Shown: positions 44,344 to 53,970, counted from the first letter of the stretch. The stretch: DNA of 64,000 nt from Pseudodesulfovibrio sp. zrk46 (GCF_012516435.1 NZ_CP051216.1:2560001-2624000), one strand, 5' to 3'. Numbers and translations are program-made. The notes: a model not told the origin generated them from the sequence alone.

Positions 44344-45675
44344 TCAACGATATAAATACATGCGATTCTTTTGAGGGGCAGACCTTGTGATGTTGGAAAG
44401 GGTTTTCCTTTTGACTGGTCTGTCCGGGGAAACGAACGTCCCTTTCCGTTCCCTTTGCTGCACCCTGTCTGACAGGGCCAGCACGAATTCACGGTTGTCA
44501 TCGGCAATAAACGCTTCGGCGTACTGTTTACGCATTCGCATATAGCCAGACATCTGATAGTACTTTCTGCCCACACTGATATCCACGTCCTTGACGCCCT
44601 CCTGCTTGGAAATGGAGTCGCAAAGATAGCGGGCCATATGGGTTAGGGTGGAACGATGATCGTTTATGGAAATTGAAACAAAACCGTTTTTGGCTGCGAC
44701 GGAAACATCCAGGTCCTGATTCAACAATGAATTCTGAATCTCGAGTGCCAACGCAGTGTCATCCACTCCGTCACCTAAGAGTCCTACACTTTCAAGTGAA
44801 GACGGCTTCGCTGAGTAATGATCCTTGGGGGTCCTCAACCGTGGGACTCTCTGAAATATGTCATTGGGATTATAACGGTCGCCGACGCCTACTTCCACGC
44901 CCTCAACCCCTTCAAATCCAGAAATAGTTTCAGTCAGATGAAGGGACATGTTGTCCAGTACGTTCTGATGGTCTTCAAAGCTGATGATCAGGGACTGTTC
45001 TTTGGCTGAAACAAAAACGTCGTAGCCTTTATCTGCCAGAGTCGTCTGAACACTGCTCTCCAACAAATAATCATCCATACTTTTTTGGAAGGACAAGGAA
45101 TCCTGTTCGTTGCTGGCGAGTTGTTGGACGATAATATTCGCACTCTCTTTTATCCCCGTGGAAGTGACGGGAATAAGAAGGTCATAGAGGCTGCTATCCC
45201 AAGGATCGTTGCAATCTGTAACATCGAGGATCAGATTGCTTCGGATGCTGTCGTCATTGCGGATGTGCTCACGGGCATCTGCAATGGGATATCCTTTTTG
45301 TTGGGTAGCTTTGCAAACACGGGCATCCATCCCGTCAATCAGACATACCCTGAGTAAATTTTCGATAGAAGGCGGTGGCAGCAGAGACATATATCCCCAA
45401 AATACGATGTCTTGTTTTTCAGAAATCATTTTAGCCATTGCAAAACGCAACGCCCGGAAAACGCGTTTGCTGCGGAAGTGATCTGGTTTGGGTGTGCCTC
45501 GTCCAGAAGGGAAAGATTTGAGAATTGTTTTTTGGCTTATGCCGGAAAGCCGTGCGGCTTCGTCAATTACATCTATGTCAGTAACTAGGCTATATCCGGT
45601 GATGTCCACAACCTCTTTAACGACAGACTCGGCATCACAAAACAAACCGTTGAAAATAGTAATAGCAGTCATCAT
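44344..45675 (-). CDS. Cytidylate-kinase-like domain plus two BON-like repeats
   Basis: 443 residues. Residues 1-200 resemble the cytidylate-kinase-like family (ITIFNGLFCDAESVVKEVVD, 'DIVFWGYMSLLPPPSIENLL', 'CLIDGMDARV'), but the P-loop glycines and Lys/Ser are missing, so it should not act as a kinase. Two repeats follow (about 205-275 and 310-380) with the same order of strands and helices, 'GYDVFVSAKEQSLIISFEDH' and 'DLDVSVAAKNGFVSISINDH', resembling BON domains. The C-terminus is basic. No signal peptide is seen. It stands next to the two-component pair and has a GTTGC-N5-GCAAC palindrome upstream. It may be a sensor protein. Confidence 0.7.
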   Translation of the reverse strand: MMTAITIFNGLFCDAESVVKEVVDITGYSLVTDIDVIDEAARLSGISQKTILKSFPSGRGTPKPDHFRSKRVFRALRFAMAKMISEKQDIVFWGYMSLLPPPSIENLLRVCLIDGMDARVCKATQQKGYPIADAREHIRNDDSIRSNLILDVTDCNDPWDSSLYDLLIPVTSTGIKESANIIVQQLASNEQDSLSFQKSMDDYLLESSVQTTLADKGYDVFVSAKEQSLIISFEDHQNVLDNMSLHLTETISGFEGVEGVEVGVGDRYNPNDIFQRVPRLRTPKDHYSAKPSSLESVGLLGDGVDDTALALEIQNSLLNQDLDVSVAAKNGFVSISINDHRSTLTHMARYLCDSISKQEGVKDVDISVGRKYYQMSGYMRMRKQYAEAFIADDNREFVLALSDRVQQRERKGTFVSPDRPVKRKTLSNITRSAPQKNRMYLYR

Positions 45676-46050
45676 TCACTCACTTCTCTTGCCGGGCGTT
45701 TGGACGATTCCTACGGGCGTGGCTTGTTGCTTTTTGCAACGTTTTTCTGTCCGCTTAAGTCGCTACAGCTAACGCCGGTAAGTGTTGTCTTGTTTTAACA
45801 TGCTGTTTTGTCATGAAAAAAACTAAGACGTATGGCAATTTATCCTGTCACAAATATGCAATCCAAGCATAAAACGTTCCAGAGTCAGTCGGTGAATTGA
45901 GTTCGCTTGCCTATGGATGTGAATGATTAAGAGCGGTTAGCTGTGCATAACGGTACACTGGAATGGACTGGACCTCCATGTGATGCAGTATGGGAGAATT
46001 GATTTGTTTTCTTGAATACACTAGCTGTGTACCACTCAAGGTGGAAAGCG
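45676..46050. promoter_or_regulatory. Divergent region, kinase-fold/BON gene / DLH-like gene
   Basis: 375 bp without a gene, containing the palindrome at 45726. The middle (45780-45900) is AT-rich with no clear structure. No sigma-54 element with correct spacing was found. Confidence 0.4.
45726..45740. promoter_or_regulatory. Candidate operator 3 (GTTGC-N5-GCAAC)
   Basis: GTTGCTTTTTGCAAC, with perfect 5-bp arms, 51 bp upstream of the start of the kinase-fold/BON gene. It shares arms and spacing with the site at 39020. Confidence 0.5.
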
Positions 46051-46608
46051 ATGACTATACTTCTTGTCACGGAAATCTGGGGGAGAACCTCACACGTTGA
46101 AGCAATGGCTGATGCCTTGCGAAGTGTTGGGAATTCCGTGTTAATTGTTGATCCATATGATGGTACCGATCCGGGCTTTGTGAATGAAGATGAGGCGTAT
46201 GCGGAATATCTCGCTGCGTGTGGGCATGAAGAGTATGCCCGCAGGGTGGTACAGGGCTTGTGTGAAGTTGAAGGGCCGGTGAGCCTTCTTGGTTTTAGTG
46301 CAGGCGCAGGCGCTGTTTGGGCTGCGGTTACGGAAGTGACTGGCGAGGCGTTAAGTGCGTTTTGTTTCTATGGTTCATCCATACGTACAATGCATGATCG
46401 GACGCCAAGGGTGCCGACGTATCTGGTTTTCCCCAATTATGAAAAACACTTCGATGTCGATGAAGTCATTGTGCAACTGCAGGGGAAAGACCGGACTCAG
46501 TGTTTCAAGGCTGACGGCGGGCACGGTTTCATGAACCCGATGTCGGAGAATTACAGCGAAAATCTTCATAAATTGTGGTTTGACTGGATACTTGAAAAGC
46601 TTTCGTGA
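46051..46608 (+). CDS. Dienelactone-hydrolase-like alpha/beta hydrolase
   Basis: 185 residues from ATG 46051 with GGTGGAAAG upstream; an earlier in-frame TTG at 46012 lacks a ribosome site. It has the alpha/beta hydrolase nucleophile elbow LLGFSAGAG (Ser in place of the Cys of classical dienelactone hydrolase) and a late His in GHGFMNP; an Asp or Glu lies in the middle. There is no signal peptide. The natural substrate is unknown. It is monocistronic and followed by a strong terminator. Confidence 0.75.
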   Translation: MTILLVTEIWGRTSHVEAMADALRSVGNSVLIVDPYDGTDPGFVNEDEAYAEYLAACGHEEYARRVVQGLCEVEGPVSLLGFSAGAGAVWAAVTEVTGEALSAFCFYGSSIRTMHDRTPRVPTYLVFPNYEKHFDVDEVIVQLQGKDRTQCFKADGGHGFMNPMSENYSENLHKLWFDWILEKLS

Positions 46609-46651
46609 ACAGTGTCCTGAAAGCCCAGGCTGTTATTTCGTTTTGTAATTA

Positions 46652-46687
46652 AAAAGGGTGACTCGGCTTTAGCCGAGTCACCCTTTT
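46652..46687. terminator. Strong bidirectional terminator
   Basis: A 17-bp perfect stem (AAAAGGGTGACTCGGCT and its complement) with a 2-nt loop. It ends both the DLH-like gene and, from the other side, rsgA. Confidence 0.9.
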
Positions 46688-46718
46688 GTATTGTGTTAAT
46701 GGATGTTGCCGTTTGGAA

Positions 46719-47795
46719 TTACTTCCTTTTGTGGTTCTTTTGCGACCGACGAATCAATCTTGAAAGGGCTTTCTCTTTTGCCTTCCTTTCATGACTTTTC
46801 TTTTCATTTCTTTTGCTCTCAAGGAAGAGAAGCTCGGAACGCATATCCAAATAGTTTTCGTAGCGCTCCATCTCCACTGAACCGTCAATCAACAGTTCCC
46901 GCACGGCACAGCCGGGTTCATTCTGATGAGTGCAGTCATTGAAACGGCACCTTTGGGCAGCTTCATGTATTTCACTGTAGGTGTCGTTCAAGCTTTGCTG
47001 GCTTCCCCATAGTTGGAGTTCGCGCATGCCGGGCGTATCGATCACCATGGCTCCGCTTTGCAGAAAGAACAGTTCCTTGTGAGTGGTCGTATGCCTCCCG
47101 CGCAGGTCGCTCTCTCGAAGTGAGTTGGTTTTCAATTCAGCGCGGCCCAACAGGGTGTTGATCAATGAGGATTTCCCCACACCGGAATGCCCGGCAAAGG
47201 CGACGGTAGAGCCGCTTTCAAAGCTCATGGAAAACTCCTCAAGCCCCTCATGGGTCAACGCACTTACCAGATGGATGGGGAAAGCGTCCGCGACACTTTG
47301 GGCCTGGAGCATGGCGAGTTCTCCGTCTGCACAGAGGTCTGACTTGTTCAGGACGATGACAGGCTTTGCTCCGCCTTCCATTGTCATGGCAATATACCGC
47401 TCAATACCTCGGAGGTTGAAGTTCCTTCCGCCGTCCAAGCCGCAGACTATGCAGAGATAGTCAATGTTCGCTGCAACGACCTGCTCCTGCACTTCGGTGC
47501 CGGCTCTGTTGCGGGAGAACGCACTGGTGCGTGGCAGGACCTTCTCGATCAGGGCGTAATCATCATGCTGTCGTATGACGACCCAGTCACCTACCGTGGG
47601 GTAATCGGCCCGGTCGATCGCGGTGTATTGGAAATGCCCTGAGACGTCTCCGTCCACGATGCCTTGCGGTGTGTATATCCTGTATTGGTGGCGTACTTCT
47701 CTCAATACGCGGCCAACGCCTAATCCTTGTTCCTTGTATGGCTGGAAATGGTCCTCAAAGAACGCGTTCCAACCGAGTTGTTCCATACTATACAT
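46719..47795 (-). CDS. rsgA: Ribosome small-subunit-dependent GTPase RsgA
   Basis: 358 residues from the ATG at 47795, which overlaps the previous stop by 8 nt and has GGGTGG upstream; a longer frame from 47822 is possible. An OB-fold lies at about 40-110. The GTPase is circularly permuted, with NKSD (G4) before the P-loop GHSGVGKSSL (G1) and then DTPGM (G3). A C-terminal zinc site, CRFNDCTHQNEPGC, is present. RsgA finishes maturation of the 30S subunit. The C-terminus is rich in Lys/Arg. It is paired with the RNHCP gene. Confidence 0.95.
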   Translation of the reverse strand: MYSMEQLGWNAFFEDHFQPYKEQGLGVGRVLREVRHQYRIYTPQGIVDGDVSGHFQYTAIDRADYPTVGDWVVIRQHDDYALIEKVLPRTSAFSRNRAGTEVQEQVVAANIDYLCIVCGLDGGRNFNLRGIERYIAMTMEGGAKPVIVLNKSDLCADGELAMLQAQSVADAFPIHLVSALTHEGLEEFSMSFESGSTVAFAGHSGVGKSSLINTLLGRAELKTNSLRESDLRGRHTTTHKELFFLQSGAMVIDTPGMRELQLWGSQQSLNDTYSEIHEAAQRCRFNDCTHQNEPGCAVRELLIDGSVEMERYENYLDMRSELLFLESKRNEKKSHERKAKEKALSRLIRRSQKNHKRK

Positions 47796-48186
47796 GTTCG
47801 CCACCCATTTGCTGACGTTCAATTTTTTCCAAAGCTACTTTGGCCGGAAATGGTAATTGCGTAATCAGGCGCGCTGCCAGCGTAAACAGCACGACCTCAT
47901 TGTCGTCACCGGCAATGCGGTTGGTGCGGATGAAGCCGCACTTTTGGCACCGATGTATCACGGCGCACTCCTCGCTGTCCTTAACCCATAGGCCGATTGG
48001 CTCCATGGTGCCTCGGCAACCGGAACGGCGATCACCAATTTTCATGTCTACGTGCTTGCTGTGCAGGCAGTGGCAGCAATGATTTCGGTTTTTGGTTCCG
48101 CTTAATGGTGATGGGACTGTGAGGCCGCAATGCTCACATATGAATGGGTTCGTATCAAAGTGTATGGTTTTCCGCTGTCTGGACAT
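47788..48186 (-). CDS. RNHCP-domain zinc protein
   Basis: 132 residues. The motif 'NPFICEHCGLTVPSP' followed by 'RNHCCHCLHSKHVD' marks the RNHCP domain; a further pair, HRCQKCG, follows. These Cys/His sets probably bind two zinc ions. The function of the family is not established; linkage and overlap with rsgA suggest a ribosome-related role. Confidence 0.85.
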   Translation of the reverse strand: MSRQRKTIHFDTNPFICEHCGLTVPSPLSGTKNRNHCCHCLHSKHVDMKIGDRRSGCRGTMEPIGLWVKDSEECAVIHRCQKCGFIRTNRIAGDDNEVVLFTLAARLITQLPFPAKVALEKIERQQMGGEHV

Positions 48187-48824
48187 GAGTCTGCTCCTGC
48201 AAATACAAATTGTATTTACCTATCTATGCAGCTGTTTACGAAGTCAGACTCTTGGTTGGCGGTTAAAGGGCGCGGCAAAGTGAAATCATGGAACCTACTT
48301 GGAGATTCTCGCGAGTTGTTTTGCTTGCGCACAGCACAAACCAAGAGCGGCTAATGAAAGCAGCTACAATTAACTAATCGGTAGTAATGACAATCCGGGG
48401 CAGGGGTGCCCTGTTTTGCGGAATGCGGAATGAATATATGGGTATAAAAAAGCAGAAAGCTTCCATTAGAATTGTTTTCTAATGGTTAAGCCCTTCAAGC
48501 GCATTCCTAGGACAGGAACACCCTTTTTACATTGGTAAACATCAAAGCTCCTTTAAATTGATGTCGTGCCTATATTCAGTGATTACTACCTTTGTCAATA
48601 TCTGATTGGATGAGAATTTCAGAGATTCAATTATGGCGTGTTTTCATAGAAGGTTACTGACGTCCTGGTTGCCGTGCAGTTGGCAAACATTCCATAGAAA
48701 ACAAAAGACTTCAGATGAGATGCTGAAGTCCTTTTTTCTCTTTTGGTTTTGGTATAGCCTTAGCTCAAAATACTGTTGAGTGATATTGCATCCAGAATTG
48801 AAAACTACTCTGTTTGGGAAATAG
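48187..48824. other. Long intergenic region
   Basis: 638 bp. It holds a terminator-like hairpin at 48707-48730. Small reading frames here have no ribosome site or family features. The hairpin and its flank (CCATAGAAAAC...AAGACTTCAG) resemble the terminators after att-like copies 3 and 4, but no tRNA remnant precedes it. Confidence 0.5.
48707..48730 (+). terminator. Hairpin with T-run
   Basis: The stem GACTTCAG/CTGAAGTC with an 8-nt loop is followed by CTTTTTTCTC. No plus-strand gene ends close upstream, so its purpose is unclear. Confidence 0.6.
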
Positions 48825-50174
48825 ATGAATATGGAAAACTTTGATGTCATCGTCGTTGGATCTGGTACGTCCGCTTATTATGTTGTTTCAGGGGTAATCA
48901 AGGATAAGGCTTTGCGAGTCGCCATTATTGATGAACGTCCATACGGCGGGACGTGCGCATTGCGGGGGTGTCAGCCCAAGAAATATCTTGTGAGCAACGC
49001 CGAGGTTGTGGCCTCGGTATCCCACCTGCTGGGGCGTGGTATTGAGGGGCAGGCCAAGACTGACTGGGCGGCTTTGCAGGAATTGAAGAACGCGTTCCTT
49101 GAAGGGCGTTCGGAAGCCGATCAGGCCCATTGGGAGAAGAGTGGCGTCACCACCTTCAATGGTAAAGCTCGAATGATAGCGGATGACCAGATTGAAGTTG
49201 GCGGACAGACCATTAAGGGGCGGAAGATCGTGCTGGCAACCGGTGCGTTGCCTAATGCTCTCTCAATTGAGGGGGCGGAGCACGTCCGCGATAGTGAGTA
49301 TTTTCTTGATATGCAGAGTCTGCCCGAGCGAGTCCTTTTTGTCGGGGGCGGCTTCATTTCATTCGAGTTTGCGCATGTCGCCATTCGTGCAGGGGCGTCC
49401 AAAGTCCAGATCATGCATCGTTCCGCGCAGCCATTGAAGGCTTTTGATAGCGATATGGTTGATACCCTGTTGAAGGCCAGCACTGCTGCCGGGATTGACG
49501 TTTTGCTTGGTGAGTCTCCCGAACGGATTGTTCACACTGAAACTGGATATGAAGTCTATTCCTCTACTGGGGCGGTGTATGAGGTCGATCTCGTCATTGA
49601 AGCAACAGGACGTCATCCCAACCTTTCGGTCCTCGACGGGGATCTCGGCAATGTTGAACATTCACGAAAGGGAATTGTCGTGAACGAATATATGCAGAGT
49701 GTCAGCAATCCACAGGTTTATGCCGTAGGGGATTGCGTTGATACACCGTATATGCTGGCTCCTGTCGCGGATAAGGAAGGGCAGGTCGCTGCCTCGAACA
49801 TTCTCCATGGCAATTCATCCGTGGTCGACTATGGCGTGATTCCCTCTGCCGTGTTCAGCATTCCGGCGCTTGCTTCGGTTGGTTTGACAGAGACGGCGGC
49901 TCGAAAAGAGGGGCGGGACTTCCGCGTGAACAATGGTGACACCACAGGCTGGCCTTCATCCAAGAGAATTGGCGAGGAGTTTGGAACCTACAAGGTTCTT
50001 ATCGACAATGAGTCCGACTTGATCCTGGGGGCACACATCGTCAGACACAATGCCGCCGAAGTGATCAATGTGTTTGGATTGGCAATGAAGTTTAACATAC
50101 GGGCTTCGGATCTCGCAGATTTCCTGTGGGCCTATCCTACATATACATCAGATCTGAAATACATGGTGAAATAG
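48825..50174 (+). CDS. FAD-dependent disulfide oxidoreductase (glutathione/mercuric reductase family)
   Basis: 449 residues. The FAD-binding motif is VVGSGTSAYYV near the N-terminus, the redox-active disulfide GGTCALRGCQPKK at about 44-56, the NAD(P) motif FVGGGFISFEFA near 170, and the second FAD motif VYAVGDCVD near 300. The C-terminal dimerisation domain ends near residue 449 but lacks the His-Pro typical of glutathione reductase. The substrate is unknown; relatives in anaerobes reduce small disulfides or metals. It is monocistronic and ends with a hairpin at 50222. Confidence 0.88.
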   Translation: MNMENFDVIVVGSGTSAYYVVSGVIKDKALRVAIIDERPYGGTCALRGCQPKKYLVSNAEVVASVSHLLGRGIEGQAKTDWAALQELKNAFLEGRSEADQAHWEKSGVTTFNGKARMIADDQIEVGGQTIKGRKIVLATGALPNALSIEGAEHVRDSEYFLDMQSLPERVLFVGGGFISFEFAHVAIRAGASKVQIMHRSAQPLKAFDSDMVDTLLKASTAAGIDVLLGESPERIVHTETGYEVYSSTGAVYEVDLVIEATGRHPNLSVLDGDLGNVEHSRKGIVVNEYMQSVSNPQVYAVGDCVDTPYMLAPVADKEGQVAASNILHGNSSVVDYGVIPSAVFSIPALASVGLTETAARKEGRDFRVNNGDTTGWPSSKRIGEEFGTYKVLIDNESDLILGAHIVRHNAAEVINVFGLAMKFNIRASDLADFLWAYPTYTSDLKYMVK

Positions 50175-50221
50175 TACTTCGAGCTGGGGCTTGGATTATT
50201 TGATCCTCCTGAACGAACTGT

Positions 50222-50253
50222 AAAGGCTTACAAATCATGGTTTGTAAGTCTTT
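50222..50253. terminator. Terminator of the oxidoreductase gene
   Basis: A 13-bp stem AAAGGCTTACAAA/TTTGTAAGTCTTT (one G-T pair) with a 6-nt loop lies 48 bp after the stop codon. Confidence 0.75.
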
Positions 50254-50349
50254 ATTGTTGTGAAGATGTGAAAAAAACAAAAAAATCTTACCAGTGTTGT
50301 CGATACTCAATTGCGGATTTTAAGTGTCATTCCACCTGCCTACAAAAGT

Positions 50350-50444
50350 GTAGGTGAACTTGGCGAACATGGGAAACTCAATCACGCCAAGGCCTAAATC
50401 CTCTCGCGTGATTGTCTGTCGTCTTGGCGAGGTGTTCAACTTAC
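50350..50444 (+). ncRNA. Candidate structured RNA upstream of fdhA
   Basis: Outer stem GTAGGTGAAC/GTTCAACTTAC (10 pairs, one bulged A), inner stem AATCACGC/GCGTGATT (8 pairs) with an 18-nt loop. The heptamer TTGGCGA sits on both sides between the stems. The arrangement suggests a folded RNA of about 95 nt, but I cannot match it to a known riboswitch, and it lies 480 bp from fdhA. Confidence 0.3.
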
Positions 50445-50922
50445 AAGACTGTCCGCAGTGCAAACTCTTGGTATTGATAGAGTGTTTGCTGTGTGAAAAC
50501 GCCCATGTTTCATGCCTTAATAAGTCAGTAATTAAAGATCCTTAAGTTGGATTGGGGCGGTTGTGTAGAAATTCGAGGCTGTTCCATATTTTTGCTGTTC
50601 ACCAGTATCCTCCATAGAAAACTCAGGCTTTTGTACACAAAGTAGAGAAGCAAGGTCATGGAGGTGCATCTTGGCACTCAATGAAAAATCTATAACAGCG
50701 CGGAGCACAGCCGACCTTCCTTTTGGAGGGCTGGGGGTGTCTCTCGAGGCGTGTGAAGAATATGCCAGCACTCTGGAGGTCCGAGTCTTTACTTGGGCTC
50801 CGGTTTCTTGTTGCGACGGCATGACTCTTCATGAGCCTCCTGTGGCGCTCTCTGGCTATAGGCTTCTTACAGTGCTCGGCTGTGAGATTCGTGGACGATA
50901 AATAACAAGTTAAGGGTTAGGA

Positions 50923-53900
50923 ATGAAACTGAATCGTCGTGACTTTGTTAAGCTGTCTTCTACAGCAGCGGTTGGCGTCGCCTTTGGCGGGCTCGGCCTT
51001 GGCTGTAAGAAAACAGTGGTCAACAAAATCGAACAGATGAAGCCCGAATGGAGTAAGGAAACGACCTCCGTTTGTGCTTATTGCTCTGTTGGTTGTGGAC
51101 TGGTCGTTACTACTTCTCTGAAGACCAAAAGAGCTATCAACGTGGAAGGTAACCCCGACCACCCCATTAACGAAGGTTCTCTCTGTGCAAAGGGCGCAAG
51201 CTCTATCCAGATGACCGAGAACGCTTCTCGTAATGGCAAATGTCTCTACCGCGCTCCCTATTCCGGTCAGTGGGAAGAGAAGAGCTGGGACTGGTGTAAG
51301 AAACGCATCGCCAAGCTTGCCAAGAAATCCCGCGACAAGGGTTTCGAGGAAAAGAACGCCAAAGGCCAGATCGTCAACCGTAACATGGGTGTAGCTTCTC
51401 TAGGCTCTGCTGCACTCGACAATGAAGAATGTTACGCAATGCATGCATTTATGCGTGCCCAGGGTATCGTATACCTCGAACATCAGGCCCGTATCTGACA
51501 CAGTGCAACTGTTGCGGCTCTGGGAGAGTCGTTCGGACGCGGTGCGATGACCAATCACTGGAATGATCTTCAGAACAGTGACTGTATTTTGATAATGGGC
51601 AGTAATGCTGCCGAAAACCACCCCATTTCCTTCAAATGGGCCCTGAAAGCGCAAGCAAAGGGCGGAAAGATCATTCACGTTGATCCGCGTTACACGCGTA
51701 CTTCCGCACGTTCTGACAAATATATTGCGCTGCGACCCGGTTCCGATATCGCGGTCCTCGGTGGTATGATTAAGTATATCATCGAGAAAAAGCGCTACTT
51801 CCTCGAATACATGCGTGACTACACCAACGCTTCTTTCATCGTTGGCGAAGGTTACGGTTTCGAGGACGGCATCTTCTCCGGTTTCGACGAGAAGACCGCC
51901 TCTTACGATAAGTCCAAGTGGGCGTTTGAAACTGACGCCAATGGCATCCCCAAAAAAGACAAGACCCTGCAGCATCCCCGTTGTGTCTTCCAGATCGTGA
52001 AGAAGCACTTCGAGCGTTACACCTATGACAAGGTGTCCAGCATGTCGGGTCTCTCTCACGCAGATCTGGATGAGCTGTACGAAATGTACTCCTCCACCGG
52101 TACTGCCAAGAAAGCCGGTACCATCATGTACGCCATGGGTTGGACTCAGCATAGCGTTGGTGTGCAGAACATCCGCGCCATGGCCATGATCCAGCTCCTG
52201 CTCGGTAACATCGGTATCGCCGGTGGCGGTGTTAACGCACTGCGCGGTGAGTGTAATGTTCAGGGTTCCACTGACTACGCTCTCCTGTACCACATCCTGC
52301 CTGGTTACATCGCAACTCCTCTTGCCGGACTGGACACTCTTGACCAGTACAACAAGAAGTTCGCGCCTGTTTCCAACGATCCGATGAGTGCAAACTGGTG
52401 GCAGAACTATCCCAAGTACTCCGCCAGCCTGCTCAAGGCCATGTACTCTGACGATACCCCGGCAGAAGCATACAAGTACCTGCCCAAGCTGGATACCCAT
52501 GCTGCCAGCAAGTACTCCTGGATTCCGCTCATCGACCGCATGTACGAAGGCGGCTTCACCGGTGCGTGGATCTGGGGCATGAACCCGGCTTGTTCCAGCT
52601 CCGACTCCGTCAAGACCCGTAAGGCTCTTGCCGAACTCGACTGGATGGTCAACGTCAACGTCTTTGACTGTGAGACCTCCAGCTTCTGGAAAGGCCCGGA
52701 CATGGATCCCGCCAAGGTCAAGACCGAGACCTTCTTCATTCCTTGCGCAACCGCAATCGAAAAAGACGGCTCCGTCTCCAACTCCGGTCGCTGGATGCAG
52801 TGGCGTTACGCTGGTCCGGAACCGAAGGACGGCGTGCTCACCGATGGTCACATGTTCCACGAGCTGTGGGAAGAAATGGCCGAACTCTACAAGAAAGAGG
52901 GCGGCGCATTCCCCGAGGCTATCACTCGCCTGAGCTTCGAGAACATGTGTGAAGACGATGGCCATGGTCACATGCACTTCAGTGCTGAAAAGACCGCCCG
53001 TCTCTGCAACGGTTGGTTCACCCGTGACACCGTCGTCAAAGGCAAGCAGTTCAAGAAGGGCCAGCAGGTCCCGAGCTTCGCTTACCTGCAGGACGATGGT
53101 TCCACCACTTCCGGTAACTGGCTCTACTGTAACTCCGTGTCTGACACAGAGAACAAGTCCCAGCGTCACAACCCGGCACAGACTGACCTTCAGAAGAAGA
53201 TCGGCCTGTTCCCGAACTGGACCTGGTGCTGGCCTGTCAACCGCCGCATCCTCTACAACAGAGCTTCCGTTGACCTGCAGGGCAAGCCCTGGAACCCGGA
53301 ACGTACTGTCATCGAGTGGGACGGCAAGAAGTGGATCGGCGACGTCCCCGATGGTGGCTGGGCTCCCGGCACCAAGAATCCGTTCATCATGCGCAAACAC
53401 GGCTTCGGTCAGCTCTTTGGCCCCGGCCGCGCAGATGGACCGCTGCCTGAATACTACGAACCGCTGGAATGCCCCGTTAAGGAGCATCCCTTCTCCGGCA
53501 CTCTCCACAACCCCACTGCTGTTCAGATCAAGGGTGAAGAGAAGGCCGTGTGTGACCCGCGCTACCCGTTCGTTGCAACCACCTACCGTGTCACTGAACA
53601 CTGGCAGACTGGTTCCATGACTCGCTGGTGTGACTGGCTGGTGGAAGCAGAACCGCAGATGTTTGTTGAGATCAGCCCTGAGCTGGCCAAGCTGCGCGGC
53701 ATCGAAAATGGTGAGAAAGTCACCATCGAAAGTATCCGTGGCTCCCTGTGGGCTATCGCAATGGTGACTGAACGCATTCAGCCGTACAAGATCGATGGCA
53801 ATGACATCCACATGGTTGGTATGCCTTGGCACTACGGTTGGGTGAAGCCGCTTGATGGTGGTGACTCTGCGAACATTGTGACCCCCAACGTTGGTGATCC

Positions 53901-53970
53901 GAACACCGGTATTCCCGAATACAAGGCGTTCATGGTCAACCTGCGCAAGTGGAAAGAAGGGGATAAATAA
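50923..53970 (+). CDS. fdhA: Selenocysteine-containing formate dehydrogenase, catalytic subunit
   Basis: 1,015 residues when the in-frame UGA at 51496-51498 is read as selenocysteine (residue 192, in ARI-U-HSATVAALG). The start MKLNRRDFVKLSS is a Tat signal, so the protein is exported folded. A [4Fe-4S] motif follows (CAYCSVGCG...C), then the molybdopterin domains ('ILIMGSNAAENHPISFKWAL', 'VDPRYTRTSARSDKYIALRP') and the C-terminal dinucleotide-binding domain. It oxidises formate or reduces CO2 with a Mo or W bis-pterin cofactor. It overlaps fdhB (TAATG). Ordinary gene finders split it at the UGA. Confidence 0.96.
51515..51531 (+). promoter_or_regulatory. Candidate SECIS hairpin of fdhA
   Basis: The stem CGGCTC/GAGTCG (six pairs, one G-U) with loop TGGGA starts 16 nt after the UGA. 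Bacterial SelB recognises a short hairpin at about this distance inside the coding region. The position fits; the loop differs from that of E. coli fdhF. Confidence 0.55.

Larger units (their letters stand above)
50175..50922. other. Long region upstream of fdhA
   Basis: 748 bp. It contains the terminator of the oxidoreductase gene and a candidate structured RNA (50350-50444). Two short frames (50354-50545 and 50671-50901) show no convincing ribosome site or family. No tRNA-Sec gene was recognised here. Confidence 0.5.

Noticed and set aside
48690-48740. Fifth tRNA-derived att copy
   Set aside because: Only the terminator-like hairpin and a short flank resemble copies 3 and 4; there is no tRNA-like sequence before it.
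48644-48850. 68-residue minus-strand frame
   Set aside because: It runs through a terminator hairpin and the start of the oxidoreductase gene.
50354-50545. 63-residue Cys-containing frame upstream of fdhA
   Set aside because: Starts with GTG without a ribosome site and overlaps the candidate folded RNA; no family seen.
50671-50901. 76-residue frame upstream of fdhA
   Set aside because: No ribosome site, no recognisable domain.
51496-51498. Nonsense mutation or pseudogene in fdhA
   Set aside because: The UGA stands exactly at the catalytic selenocysteine position and the frame continues with conserved sequence.
51400-53832. 810-residue open frame on the minus strand
   Set aside because: It is a shadow of fdhA produced by its biased codon use; it has no family features and no ribosome site.
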